From Nocardia panacis (lineage in GTDB: Bacteria > Actinomycetota > Actinomycetes > Mycobacteriales > Mycobacteriaceae): a stretch of 64,000 bases of DNA. The notes under the pieces were generated by a model. It saw only the letters and a program-made list of their open reading frames with translations. It did not search any database and was not told where the DNA came from. Positions 8,307 to 17,454 of this stretch are shown here, in pieces. The stretch covers positions 372,001 to 436,000 of the forward strand of contig NZ_QZFU01000036.1 in the NCBI RefSeq assembly GCF_003598715.1, given 5' to 3'. Made by a program: the position numbers and the translations under genes. The stretch's first letter is position 1, and each line of letters opens with the position of its first letter.

Positions 8307-9326
8307 TCAGTGGTCGGCACGATCGCGTTCGTGTCGTTGTCCGGGTGCGACGGCTCGGTCATCGGCCTCGGTCGCCGCGCGTCCGTAGCGCTGGGTGTCG
8401 AGCAGGTACCAGTCCTGATATCCGCGCATCCAGTCCTGCAAACCGGTGATGTACCCGCACAATTCGGTGCGGGCCGACCGGCGGACCCGCTCGGCCAGCA
8501 CCGCGAAGTGGTCGATCTCGGCACGCACCCGATCGGCCACGGTATCGACGGCTCGCGACAGATCGGTGCCGTCGGCCGTGTAGAGGGTCACCATATTGCG
8601 GAACTGACCGGGTTGGCGCGCCTCCACCACCAGGCTCTGAATATCGTTGGACCAGCTCACCACATTGTTGGCATGCAATTGCAGCCGCTGGGTCGCGGGC
8701 GCGTAGTACTCCGCCGCGCTCACCGCCCCCGCATTGGCCGCGTCCGACAGCGCCAGGCACGGATTCATCCCGCTGGTGTGCCTGCGAATCGTCTCGTAGG
8801 CGCCGATCCGGATCGGATGCGGCTGAACGTGATTGAGAATCTGCAAACCCGCAGTGCTCGCCCACAGCCGCATTCCGGTGGCGAAACGCTGAAAATGCTC
8901 CGGCGACAACAGCATCCGCAGGCGACGACAGATATCCAGCCACGCCGCCGCACCGTAGATGGGCCGCTCGCCGACTCGATCGAGATCGAGCACATCGATC
9001 ATCGCGGTCAGTTGCGCGATGGTGTCCGGCGTGACGGTGTCGACCCGGTCCACGAACAGATCGTCGGCCAGGAAGAACCACAGGCAGTAGTCGGCGGTGA
9101 CCTGGAGCAGCGCCCGATCGGCGCGCGGATAGCAGCGCGCCGCCAAATACCCGTATCTGGTCCGGACCACCCGCTGCCGGTACTTCTCATCGGGGTAGAG
9201 CCCGTACTGCGCACCCCAGGCGACCGTGTCCCGTTCGGCCTGTTCGGCGGCGGGATGACACGACCCTTCCCAGGGAAACACGAACAGCGGCACCGCGAGG
9301 TCGCCGCAGTCGATCCTTGACCCCAT
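8307..9326 (-). CDS. class I terpene synthase (first copy)
   Basis: 339-aa all-alpha terpene cyclase, probably using farnesyl or geranyl diphosphate. The metal motif is DDLFVD at about residue 88 (DDxxxD), followed by a diphosphate-sensor arginine in YETIRRHTSGM (R181, 46 residues before the NSE motif as in the family). NDIQSLVVE (N227, S231, E235) is a perfect NDxxSxxxE motif, and WYLLDTQRY supplies the terminal RY pair. Length matches bacterial sesquiterpene and monoterpene synthases (about 330-360). No prenyltransferase or P450 lies next to it, so it is a stand-alone synthase; a class I aminotransferase is divergent from it. The product cannot be predicted from motifs alone. Confidence 0.9.
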   Translation of the reverse strand: MGSRIDCGDLAVPLFVFPWEGSCHPAAEQAERDTVAWGAQYGLYPDEKYRQRVVRTRYGYLAARCYPRADRALLQVTADYCLWFFLADDLFVDRVDTVTPDTIAQLTAMIDVLDLDRVGERPIYGAAAWLDICRRLRMLLSPEHFQRFATGMRLWASTAGLQILNHVQPHPIRIGAYETIRRHTSGMNPCLALSDAANAGAVSAAEYYAPATQRLQLHANNVVSWSNDIQSLVVEARQPGQFRNMVTLYTADGTDLSRAVDTVADRVRAEIDHFAVLAERVRRSARTELCGYITGLQDWMRGYQDWYLLDTQRYGRAATEADDRAVAPGQRHERDRADH

Positions 9327-9406
9327 CCAGCCACGCTACCAGTATTTCCGAATACGAACAGCCCACTGCCACAATGCATTTCAGCATTCCGATGGGATCG
9401 GTATCG

Positions 9407-9425
9407 CACCCGCGGCATGCGGGTG
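9407..9425. promoter_or_regulatory. 7-5-7 inverted repeat between terpene synthase and aminotransferase
   Basis: CACCCGC-ggcat-GCGGGTG lies in the 223-nt gap between the two divergent genes. It is a possible operator, but it could equally be a chance GC-rich repeat. Confidence 0.35.
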
Positions 9426-9549
9426 TCAGAGCGCCGACTCGTATCCGAGAGGCGCGGATCGAACTGTGCACGGATTCGCGCGGGTAGTCTCACCCGTAGC
9501 CGGAACCGCACCCGCGTGCGGGCCGGCGTCCGCGGCCAAGGAGTAGTTC

Positions 9550-10710
9550 ATGCGTTTGAATCCCGAGACCGTCTCGGTGATCGACTCACCCATCGGTTCG
9601 GCGCACAAACTCGTCGAGAAACGTAGCGGTGCACGCGAATTGCTGAACCTGTCGCAGGCGGCGCCGCAGTATCCGCCCGCGCCGGAGGTGATCGAGCACA
9701 TCGTGGCCACCGCCCGCGACCCACACGGGGCCGAATACTCCACCGTCGGCGGACTCCCCCATGTGCGCACGGCCATCGCCGAAGACCTCGCCACCGCCTA
9801 CTCGGGTGCGGTCCGTCCCGATCAGGTGGTCGTCACTGCGGGCTGCAACCAGGCATTCTGCCTCACGGTCGCGGCACTGGCCGGTCCCGGCGACGAGATC
9901 ATCGGCTACCTGCCGTACTACTTCAACCACGATATGTGGATGCGGATGACCGGCCTGGTGCCGGTCTATGTCGATCCGGGTCCCGAGCTCATCCCGGATG
10001 TCGCGGCCACCGAGGCGGCCATCACCCCGCGCACCAAGGCCATCGTGGTGGTGACACCCGGCAATCCGAGCGGGTTCACCGTGCCGCCGGACCGCATCAC
10101 GGAACTGGCCGAGGTGGCGGCCCGGCACGATCTCGCGCTCATCATCGATGAGACCTACCGCTCGTTCCGCGACACCGACGCCGCGCCGCATCGGCTCCTC
10201 GCGGATCCGAACTGGACCGAGACGGTGGTCAGCCTGCACAGTTTCTCCAAGGATCTGGCCATTCCCGGCTACCGCGTCGGCGCGGTCGTCTCCTCGACCG
10301 AGCTGGGCCGCGAGGTCACCAAACTGCTCGACTGCGTGGCTATTTCGGCGCCGCGCATCGGCCAGGAGGCCGCCTGGGCCGGACTCACCGCGGCGGGCGC
10401 GTGGCGGCGCGCACGGGCCGCCGAGATCGCCCAGCGCCGCATCTGGTTCACCGAGGCCATGGCCGCGCATCCGGGCGGCTACGAATTACTCTCCGCCGGC
10501 GGATTTTTCGGCTGGGTCCGCCATCCCTATCCGGACCGCTCCACCGAGGATGTGGTGCGCGAGTTGATCATCGACTACGACACCCTCGTCATCCCCGGCA
10601 CCGTCTTCCTCCCCGACGACCGTCGAATGCTGCGCGTCAGCTACAGCAACGCCGACCGGGACGCCATCGCGGATTTCGCCGACCGGTTGACCGCTTCGGC
10701 GCCGCACTGA
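9550..10710 (+). CDS. class I/II PLP aminotransferase
   Basis: 386-aa fold-type I aminotransferase of the aspartate aminotransferase superfamily. LNLSQAAPQYPPAPEV at the N-terminus, VTAGCNQAFCLTVAAL, VVVTPGNPSGFTVP (the Asn binding the PLP O3'), LIIDETYRSF (Asp/Tyr contacts) and SLHSFSKDLAIPGYRVG with the Schiff-base lysine are all present. AAGGAG lies 8 nt before the ATG. Substrate is not predictable; the best guess is an aromatic or other amino acid acted on in catabolism. It is divergent from a terpene synthase gene with no obvious functional link. A short CGAAATCCGTAG box like those around the Lrp gene lies just after its stop. Confidence 0.88.
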   Translation: MRLNPETVSVIDSPIGSAHKLVEKRSGARELLNLSQAAPQYPPAPEVIEHIVATARDPHGAEYSTVGGLPHVRTAIAEDLATAYSGAVRPDQVVVTAGCNQAFCLTVAALAGPGDEIIGYLPYYFNHDMWMRMTGLVPVYVDPGPELIPDVAATEAAITPRTKAIVVVTPGNPSGFTVPPDRITELAEVAARHDLALIIDETYRSFRDTDAAPHRLLADPNWTETVVSLHSFSKDLAIPGYRVGAVVSSTELGREVTKLLDCVAISAPRIGQEAAWAGLTAAGAWRRARAAEIAQRRIWFTEAMAAHPGGYELLSAGGFFGWVRHPYPDRSTEDVVRELIIDYDTLVIPGTVFLPDDRRMLRVSYSNADRDAIADFADRLTASAPH

Positions 10711-10742
10711 CCGAACCGCGCGGTCGCGAAATCCGTAGCGAC

Positions 10743-11129
10743 TCAGGCCAGAGACAGCAACTTGGCCTGGCCGGTGACCACGATCTCGTCGCGATCGACC
10801 AGTGCGACACGCACCTGCACCGTCTGCCCCGCCGCGACCGGTGTGCCGACCAGGCCGACAATCGCATTGTGGGTACCGCCATCGCAGGTGACGGCGGTCT
10901 GTGTGCCGTCGGCCGACGGCGCATCGGCATTGGGGTCACCGACCATCGCTCGGATCGCGACCACCCCGGAGGAGGGTTCGCAACTGTAGTCGACGGCGAT
11001 ATTGGCCGGACCGACCGCGCCGATATCGATACTCGTCGCGGCCTGAGCGGGCGCGGCGAACCCGAGAACAGCCGAGGCCAACGCGCCTAAGACGCCGAAC
11101 GCAAGGACAGGGCGGCTGACAGACACCAT
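10743..11129 (-). CDS. small secreted protein, unknown function
   Basis: 128 aa with a clear Sec signal peptide: a hydrophobic run (VLAFGVLGALASAVLGF) and a likely cut after AAPAQA. The mature domain of about 95 residues has two cysteines, in DYSCEPSSGV and VTCDGGTHN, that could form a disulfide, and a beta-rich pattern. It resembles the small exported proteins that are abundant in Nocardia. The ATG at 11129 follows a GGAGGAT. It is monocistronic; the next minus-strand gene upstream is the HTH membrane protein. No function assigned. Confidence 0.75.
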   Translation of the reverse strand: MVSVSRPVLAFGVLGALASAVLGFAAPAQAATSIDIGAVGPANIAVDYSCEPSSGVVAIRAMVGDPNADAPSADGTQTAVTCDGGTHNAIVGLVGTPVAAGQTVQVRVALVDRDEIVVTGQAKLLSLA

Positions 11130-11295
11130 GGATCCTCCTACCTAGCGGGAGCACAGCTGGACACGATCCAGAAACGAGCGGTGCGACCGCACCGCGCCTC
11201 CATCGTCGCGCACCACGGCGGCCCGTGGTCGGAAACCGCCCGGACTCGAGGCCGATCCTGCGAGAATCGGGCGCGGGACCGGCCCCGGCAGGCAT

Positions 11296-12240
11296 TTAGG
11301 CGGGCGGGACGAGGGTGATGAGGAATTCCTCGTCCCGCCCGCCCGAACACCGTCCCTGAACCACCTCGGCGCCCGCCGCCATATCCTGATCGCGCAGCGA
11401 CAGGCACTCGCGCGTCGCGTCGGGACGCAATCGGAAGTGGCCGACTGCGGGCGGCCCCACCGCTTCGAGCCGGAACCGCTGGGTCGGATCGCCCGAAGCG
11501 CACTCCCCGCGCGGTTCGAGCAGATCCCGACCCGGCCCGTCCCGCAACACGGTGAGACACCCGACACCGAAACTCGGGTGGTGCCACTGGATTCGGACCA
11601 TTCCCCCACCAACCGGCTCGAGATAGACGCGCGGCACCCGAGTCTGCGCACAGGGCCGCTGCACCGCGATCACGCTGGGATAGTGGCGAGTTCGATCCAC
11701 ACCGTCGGACAGGCACAGTTCGGGGGTCCGGGCCGGTTGGATCAACGCCCAACTGCCGATCGAGGGCAGAGCGAGTCCGGGAACGGGATCGGGCGTCCCG
11801 CTGTCGGTCTTGCCGGATAGCGCCTGCACGCCCAAAGTGCCCAGCACACCCACGATTCCGGCGAACAACAGCCACAGGAATCTGAACCTGCGCCGCACCA
11901 ATGGCTCCGGCTCCGGCTCGACTCCGTCCTCACGCTCCCGCGACCGCGCCGCGATCCGCTCCCGCGCGTCCAACCACCGCGTCACCTGCTCGCCGTCGAG
12001 TCCGCATGCGCGCACGAAACCTGCCACGAAAGATTCGCGCGGCAGGGTGGCCCGCCCCAGCGTGGTGGCGATCGTGCTGGACGGCAGCACATCTCCGTTC
12101 GCGGCGGCCTTCCCCTGCAATTGTCGATAGGCCAGTCCGGACCAGCTTTTCAACGACCGTAGCGCGGCGACATATTCGGCCGCCGTGGCGGCCCGCTCCG
12201 GCCGCGGACTGTCCTTCCCGCGCGCCATACCGTCCAGCAT
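11296..12240 (-). CDS. HTH-transmembrane protein with extracytoplasmic ricin-like tail
   Basis: About 314 aa in three parts. Residues 1-110 are a cytoplasmic XRE-like helix-turn-helix region (AAEYVAALRSLKSWSGLAYR, then STIATTLGRATLPRESFVAGFVRACG) of the kind seen in many actinobacterial HTH proteins. A single membrane helix follows (RFLWLLFAGIVGVLGTLGV). The outer domain of about 160 residues has cysteines and a lectin-like end (ECLSLRDQDM, then EVVQGRCSGG) reminiscent of ricin-type repeats. This architecture suggests a one-component trans-membrane sensor or a membrane-tethered DNA-binding protein. The ATG at 12240 has a GGTGG upstream; GTG 12255 and ATG 12228 are alternatives. Function unknown. 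Confidence 0.75.
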   Translation of the reverse strand: MLDGMARGKDSPRPERAATAAEYVAALRSLKSWSGLAYRQLQGKAAANGDVLPSSTIATTLGRATLPRESFVAGFVRACGLDGEQVTRWLDARERIAARSREREDGVEPEPEPLVRRRFRFLWLLFAGIVGVLGTLGVQALSGKTDSGTPDPVPGLALPSIGSWALIQPARTPELCLSDGVDRTRHYPSVIAVQRPCAQTRVPRVYLEPVGGGMVRIQWHHPSFGVGCLTVLRDGPGRDLLEPRGECASGDPTQRFRLEAVGPPAVGHFRLRPDATRECLSLRDQDMAAGAEVVQGRCSGGRDEEFLITLVPPA

Positions 12241-12555
12241 GACAGAAATTTCCACCTGGCAGCGTGGGATCGAATCGGAAATTCAGCTTGTCCCTTCTCA
12301 TTTCGACCGGTGTTCGAACGGCAGGTCGACCTGTTCCGAACACACCCGAACGCGTTCGACCCTTGTCCGCGCCCCACCCCACCGGCAAGGCTCGATATCG
12401 ACGTTGCGGCCGGGAAGCCTGCGAAACAACGGATTCGAGTTAGGGGGTGCGCCATGGACTACCCGCACTGAGCGCTGAACTGATCAGCAATTGAGATCGG
12501 GGTGCCCGGCGTCGCGAGCCGGGCACCCACAGCTTTCCTTGGACGGGAGCCGCAT
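12241..12555. other. intergenic region between HTH membrane gene and P450
   Basis: 315 nt without a convincing gene, containing the divergent promoters for the flanking genes. The one clear element is CAGGTCGACCTG (12322-12333), a perfect 12-bp palindrome with loosely matching GTTCG/CGAAC flanks, which could be an operator. Confidence 0.5.
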
Positions 12556-13713
12556 TTGTCCACCCCTCGCACCGCGAAAACCGCCCGCGCGGAAATATTC
12601 CGACCGCTCGCGCCGGAAATGCTGGCCGACCCCTATCCCGTCTACGCCAGGCTGCGCGCCGAGGATCCGGTGCACTGGCACGAGGGGCTGCGCGCCCTGG
12701 TGCTCACCCGGCACGCCGACTGCACACGGGTGCTGCGCGAACACGGCGTCTTCTCCGCGGACCCGCGCAAACTCGGCAAACCCATTGCCGCCCAGGTGAT
12801 CAGCCTGCAAACGATGGACCCACCGGAGCATTCGATCATCCGCCACCACTTCGTCGCCGCACTCAAACGCCGGGATCTCGCGACCTGGGCCGCGGGCGTC
12901 GCCGCGACCGCCGACGAACTCGTCGCCGCCGTCGGGACCGAGCCCTTCGACTTCGTCGCCGATATCGCCGAACCACTGGCACTTTCGGCCATGTGTCTGC
13001 TCTACGGCGTGAACTATCCGCTCGACGACACCGTATTCCGCACCGCGTCGCGCACTTTGGCGCTCGGTATGGACGCGGGCCTGGCTCCCGAGCGCCGCGC
13101 CCCCGCTTTGGCCGCGCGCGAGACGATCAACGAGATGATCCGGCAGTGGGTATCCGACCCGCCGCGCCACTCGGTCCTGGCCCATCTCGACGACATCACG
13201 GCCGTCCCGTCCGAACACCTCGTCAATTCGGCCCGCGCGATATTCGACGCGGGCTATTCGACCACCGCCAATTTCCTCGGCAACGCGGTACGCTGGTTGC
13301 TCGCCAATGGCCATCGGGATGCGTTGGGCACCTTGGACACTCGCGCGGTGGACGAACTCGCGCGTCTGGTGGGTCCGGTACAGGCGGTCAGCAGGCTCTG
13401 CCTGGAGGACACCGAATTCGGTGGCCGGAGCATCGGCCGGGGCGAGATCGTCATCGCGCTGCTGGGTGCGGCCAATCACGATCCCGAGGTCTTCCCCGAT
13501 CCGCAACGCGCCGAATTCGGACGCGCACCCAATCCGCATCTGGGTTTCGGGCGCGGGGTGCACTCCTGTCTCGGTAGCCACATCGGCAATCGAATCATGG
13601 TGGCGCTCAGCCGATCCCTCGCCTCGGTGCGCCTGGAGAGCGCGGGCGCGCACCGTCAGCGGCCCACCGCGACCCAGCGCGGCCTCGATCTGCTGCCGCT
13701 GCGGGTGCGATGA
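12556..13713 (+). CDS. cytochrome P450 with altered I-helix motif
   Basis: 385-aa soluble bacterial P450. The K-helix ExxR is in DELARLV, the meander region reads AANHDPEVFPDP, and the heme loop is LGFGRGVHSCLG with the thiolate Cys. The I helix reads FDAGYSTTANFLG: the usual acidic residue of AGx(D/E)TT is serine (13249-13266). A TTG at 12556 has GGGAG at 6 nt and is the preferred start; GTG at 12502 is the alternative. The stop codon overlaps the ATG of the next gene (ATGA), so the P450 and the secreted M28 peptidase are translationally coupled. Substrate unknown. The missing acid may change O2 activation, as in some specialised P450s. Confidence 0.87.
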   Translation: MSTPRTAKTARAEIFRPLAPEMLADPYPVYARLRAEDPVHWHEGLRALVLTRHADCTRVLREHGVFSADPRKLGKPIAAQVISLQTMDPPEHSIIRHHFVAALKRRDLATWAAGVAATADELVAAVGTEPFDFVADIAEPLALSAMCLLYGVNYPLDDTVFRTASRTLALGMDAGLAPERRAPALAARETINEMIRQWVSDPPRHSVLAHLDDITAVPSEHLVNSARAIFDAGYSTTANFLGNAVRWLLANGHRDALGTLDTRAVDELARLVGPVQAVSRLCLEDTEFGGRSIGRGEIVIALLGAANHDPEVFPDPQRAEFGRAPNPHLGFGRGVHSCLGSHIGNRIMVALSRSLASVRLESAGAHRQRPTATQRGLDLLPLRVR

Positions 13714-15074
13714 TGCGCGCACTACTGCTCGCGCTGCTGCTCGCGGCGCTGTTCGCCCCCGCCGCCACGGCGCAAGACCTGGCGGCCGAGAATATTTCGC
13801 GTGCCGTCAGCACCTCCGACGCCATGGCCACCGTGGCCGCGCTCGACGCCATCGCCGTCGCCAATGGCGGCAATCGGGAGACCGGCAAACCGGGTTTCGC
13901 GCGCTCGCGCGAATATGTGGAGAACGCGCTGCGACGCGCAGGCTACGACGTCGTCGCGCAACCGGTCCCCTACCGGGATTTCGCGGCCGACACCGAAACT
14001 CTCACCGCGCCCGATGGCCGCCGAATCCGCACGCTCATGGCGCAATTCGTCCCCTCCGGGCAGGTCACCGGGCCGCTCGCCGATGCGGGCGCGGGCTGCT
14101 CTACCGCGGACTACCCGAAGGGCACCGCCATCGCCGTCATCCGTTCCGGCGACTGCCCGTCGGGCGATAAGACGGTAGCCGCGCGCGATGCGGGCGTGCA
14201 GGCCGTCCTCGTCTACGACGCCGGACCGGCGATCGATGCGGCGATCCGGCGCCAAGTCCCGCATGCCGCACTGCCAGTCGGGTTCCTCAGTCAGCGCGAC
14301 GCCTCCGCGCTCACCGCCGCGCCCGGTTCGGCACAGCTGGAACTGCGCGGCCACACCTTCGACGACACCGCGGTCAGCCTGTTCGCGGAAACCTCCGGCG
14401 GACACCCGGACAGCGTCGTCATGGCGGGTGCGCACCTGGACAGCGCCGTGGACGGACCCGGTATCAACGACAATGGCAGCAGTGTCGCCGCACTGTTGGA
14501 GACCGCGATCCGGCTGGCCCCATTCCAGGATCGGGTGCCGAACAAGGTGCGTTTCGCCTTCTGGGGCGCGGAGGAATTGATCGACATCGGCTCGAGCTAC
14601 TACATCGATACCCGCACACCCGCCGAGGTCGCCGCCATCGCCCTGTATCTGAACTGGGAGATGATCGGCTCGCCGAACTACGCGCATTTCGTCATGGACG
14701 GCGACGGCGCGGACCATCCCGGCGGGTCGGCGGGTCCGCCGGGTTCGGGCACCGTCAAAGCCGTGATGGCGCAGGGCTATCAGATCCAGGGGGTGCCCTA
14801 CCGCACGGCGGACCTCGCCCAGATCGGTTCGGATCAGGAGCCGTTCGCCCGCGCGGGCATCCCGATCGGCGGCGCGTTCGGCGGGGTGCGCGCGCTCAAG
14901 ACGCCCGAGGAGGCGGCGGTCTTCGGCGGCGTCGCCGGTCAGCCGTACGACCCGTGCTATCACCAGCCGTGCGACAACCTCGCCAACGTGAATCCCAAGG
15001 CATTCGAGCAGGCCCTGCGCGCGATGGCATGGGCCGTCGCCCGTTTCGCCGTGGACGACCACTTAAAGAAGTAG
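13710..15074 (+). CDS. secreted M28-family aminopeptidase with PA domain
   Basis: 454-aa exported zinc peptidase. The signal peptide is the leucine/alanine-rich run MMRALLLALLLAALFAPAA, cut near TAQ. A protease-associated insert spans about residues 110-225. The M28 zinc ligands appear as GAHLDS, NDNGSS, WGAEEL and IGSDQEPF, plus a late His in CYHQPCDN. Length fits the Streptomyces aminopeptidase/LpqL group, although there is no lipobox. It probably releases N-terminal amino acids from peptides outside the cell. ATGA overlap with the upstream P450 gene implies co-expression, an unusual pairing. Confidence 0.9.
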   Translation: MMRALLLALLLAALFAPAATAQDLAAENISRAVSTSDAMATVAALDAIAVANGGNRETGKPGFARSREYVENALRRAGYDVVAQPVPYRDFAADTETLTAPDGRRIRTLMAQFVPSGQVTGPLADAGAGCSTADYPKGTAIAVIRSGDCPSGDKTVAARDAGVQAVLVYDAGPAIDAAIRRQVPHAALPVGFLSQRDASALTAAPGSAQLELRGHTFDDTAVSLFAETSGGHPDSVVMAGAHLDSAVDGPGINDNGSSVAALLETAIRLAPFQDRVPNKVRFAFWGAEELIDIGSSYYIDTRTPAEVAAIALYLNWEMIGSPNYAHFVMDGDGADHPGGSAGPPGSGTVKAVMAQGYQIQGVPYRTADLAQIGSDQEPFARAGIPIGGAFGGVRALKTPEEAAVFGGVAGQPYDPCYHQPCDNLANVNPKAFEQALRAMAWAVARFAVDDHLKK

Positions 15075-15229
15075 GCCCCACCCTCGTTGCCGATATGGCA
15101 AAGCAACGATGTCCGTTTCTGCTGAATAGCGCACTGCCCGGCCACTATCGGTTGCCAAATCCGCAAAACCACATTGCCCCGACGCGGACCACGACGCAAT
15201 GTCGTAGAACCACCGACGAAGGGATGCCG

Positions 15230-15964
15230 ATGTTCTCGAAGGTCATCACCGATTTCTGGCGCGAACAGATGTTCGCCTCCGCAGCGATCGGCGCGAACGG
15301 CGACTTCGCGGTCACCGTCAATCCGGACCTGAAGCAGGACAGCGGGGTCATGATCCTGGAGATCGCCGACGGCGCGACCATCGCCACCCTCGCCCCGGCC
15401 CTCGCGGCGAAGATCGGACTGCAAAGCGCCGATGCTCCGACCGCGGCCGGATTCCGGAAACTGCTGACCGACGCCGAGATCGCCCTGAACGGCGCCGACT
15501 TCCTGTTCTATTTCACCGAGGCGGCCAAGTCCGAACTGCTCGCCGAGAACAACGACAGCAGGGTCCGCAGGCTCACCGCCGAGGATGCCGAGCTGTTCGC
15601 GGCCTTCGAATCCGCCACTCCCGAACAGGATCTCGACGACGCCTATGTCGAACTCGACCACGAGATCGTCTACGGCTCGTTCGACAGTGGCGCGCTGGTC
15701 TGCGCCGCCAGCTCCTACACCTGGGCCGCGGGCGACTACACCAGGGAGAAGGACTCCGCGATCAGCGACTTCGGCGTCGTCACCGTCCCCGAACATCGGG
15801 GCAAAGGCCATGCCCGCGCGGCGGTCCGGGCGCTGGCCCGCCACGCCTACGCCGCCGGACTCGAACCCCAGTACCGCTGCCAACTCGACAATGCCGCCTC
15901 GGTGGCCTTGGCGGGCAAGTCGGGCCTGACGCTGTTCGGTAACTGGGACCGGATCGCCGACTGA
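15230..15964 (+). CDS. GNAT-family N-acetyltransferase
   Basis: 244 aa. The C-terminal half is a GNAT domain: ISDFGVVTVPEHRGKGHARA contains the acetyl-CoA-binding R/Q-x-x-G-x-G/A motif, and the end (QLDNAASVALAGKSGLTLFG) matches the terminal GNAT strand and helix. The N-terminal half is a family-specific extension. The ATG at 15230 is chosen because GAAGGG lies 6 nt upstream; ATG 15224 is possible. It stands alone between an M28 peptidase and an MFS gene. Substrate unknown. Confidence 0.8.
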   Translation: MFSKVITDFWREQMFASAAIGANGDFAVTVNPDLKQDSGVMILEIADGATIATLAPALAAKIGLQSADAPTAAGFRKLLTDAEIALNGADFLFYFTEAAKSELLAENNDSRVRRLTAEDAELFAAFESATPEQDLDDAYVELDHEIVYGSFDSGALVCAASSYTWAAGDYTREKDSAISDFGVVTVPEHRGKGHARAAVRALARHAYAAGLEPQYRCQLDNAASVALAGKSGLTLFGNWDRIAD

Positions 15965-16185
15965 CCGAACGCACTGTCGCACAGCGATTTCCACAGAGGG
16001 CCGGGGCGGCGTTCATCGCCTCGGCCCTCGTCACCATCGCACATCACCGCCATTCCCGCGGCTAATCCGCCCTAGTCGAGTACGACGAATTCCGCCGCCC
16101 GGATTGTGGTGGCGCACCGAATCGCCGGAACGCCCGCGTACCTAGATTGCTCGAACACAGACAATGCGGTCGAACGGAGTTATCA

Positions 16186-17454
16186 ATGGCGACGCAGCAG
16201 ACAATGGTGGTCGCGGCCGATGCGGCGCAGCGCCGACGAATAACGCGCACGGGGGCGATCACCGCGGTAATCCTCTTGCTCGCCTATTCGATCGACTATA
16301 TCGATCGATTCGGAATCAGCATGGCGCTGCCCGCGATCGGCCGCGAGTTCGGACTGTCCAAGACCTCGCAGGGTCTGCTGGTCACCGCCTTCGCCCTGGT
16401 GTACATGATCTGCCAGATTCCGGCGGGCATGGTGGTCGATCGGATCGGTTCGCGGGCGCTGCTGCTCGGCGCGCTGATCATGTGGTCGGTCTTCACCCTG
16501 ATGACCGCCGTGACAACGACTTTCGCCCTCTTGCTCGTGGTGCGCGGACTCTTCGGCGCGTCACAGGGTTTCTTCCCCGCGGCGAGTTTCAAGACCATCG
16601 CCGAACGCACCACACCGCGCAATCGCGGCACGGTCATGAGCGTCGTGCTCGCCGCCGCCGGCGTCGGCAGCTCGCTGTCCCCGCTGCTCATGGGGCCGCT
16701 GCTGGAGCATTTCGGTTGGCGCGGGGCATTCCTGTGGCTGGCGGGTACGGGCGCGCTCCTCGGCGTGGTGTTGCTCCTGCTGCTCCCCAAGCCGCTGTCG
16801 ATCGAATTGCGCGACGCCGAGCGCCCGGTGCCGCCGAGCGCCAAGGCCCGGCGCGCGGTCCTGCGCTCGCCTCGGGTGTGGCTGCTGGCCGGTGTGTTCT
16901 GTGCGGCGAATTTCGTCACCTACGGGTTGATCACCTGGGTCCCCACCTATCTGCAACTGGCCAAGGGCATTTCGATCGGCAAGACGGGCGTGCTGGCCTC
17001 GATTCCCATGGCGACCAGCGTATTCACCACCATCGCAGGCGGATTCCTCTTCGACCGGTATTTCCGGGACAATCCGCGCTGGTACCTGTGCGTCACACTC
17101 GGAATCGGCGGCATATTCCTGATTCCCATGGCGGCGGCCGATTCCGCGAACGCCTTCATCGTGTGGGAGACCTGTGCCTCCTTCGTCGCGGGTCTGGGCA
17201 GCGGCGCGCTGGTCGCCCTGCCGATGCGGTTGCTGCCGTCCACGCTGACCGGCACCGGAATGGGCGTCTTCAATTTCGGCGGCCAAGTCGCGGGCGTGGC
17301 CGCGCCGTTGCTGCTCGGTATCGTCATGGACAAGTTCAGCTATGCGGCGGCGTTCGGACTACTCGCCTGCTCGTGTCTGATCGCGGCCGGACTGGCGCTG
17401 TGCATTCCGCGGCGCGTCGATCCAACCAATTTCATCAAGGGAGCACTCAGCTGA
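16186..17454 (+). CDS. MFS transporter, ACS (anion:cation symporter)-like
   Basis: 422-aa, 12-TM major facilitator. The N-terminal signature SIDYIDRFGISMALPAIGRE, then MVVDRIGSRALLLGA (motif A) and the LFGASQGFFPAASFK segment match the ACS family, which imports organic anions such as hexuronates, phthalate and other carboxylates. GGAG lies 6 nt before the ATG. Its TGA overlaps the ATG of the amidohydrolase gene (TGATG), so the two are one operon. An importer for N-acyl amino acids or a similar anionic substrate would fit the context. Confidence 0.87.
   Translation: MATQQTMVVAADAAQRRRITRTGAITAVILLLAYSIDYIDRFGISMALPAIGREFGLSKTSQGLLVTAFALVYMICQIPAGMVVDRIGSRALLLGALIMWSVFTLMTAVTTTFALLLVVRGLFGASQGFFPAASFKTIAERTTPRNRGTVMSVVLAAAGVGSSLSPLLMGPLLEHFGWRGAFLWLAGTGALLGVVLLLLLPKPLSIELRDAERPVPPSAKARRAVLRSPRVWLLAGVFCAANFVTYGLITWVPTYLQLAKGISIGKTGVLASIPMATSVFTTIAGGFLFDRYFRDNPRWYLCVTLGIGGIFLIPMAAADSANAFIVWETCASFVAGLGSGALVALPMRLLPSTLTGTGMGVFNFGGQVAGVAAPLLLGIVMDKFSYAAAFGLLACSCLIAAGLALCIPRRVDPTNFIKGALS

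Noticed and set aside
16164..17453. upstream extension of the amidohydrolase frame
   Set aside because: The frame is open through the MFS gene but codes for low-complexity sequence there; the amidohydrolase N-terminus and TGATG coupling place the start at 17454.
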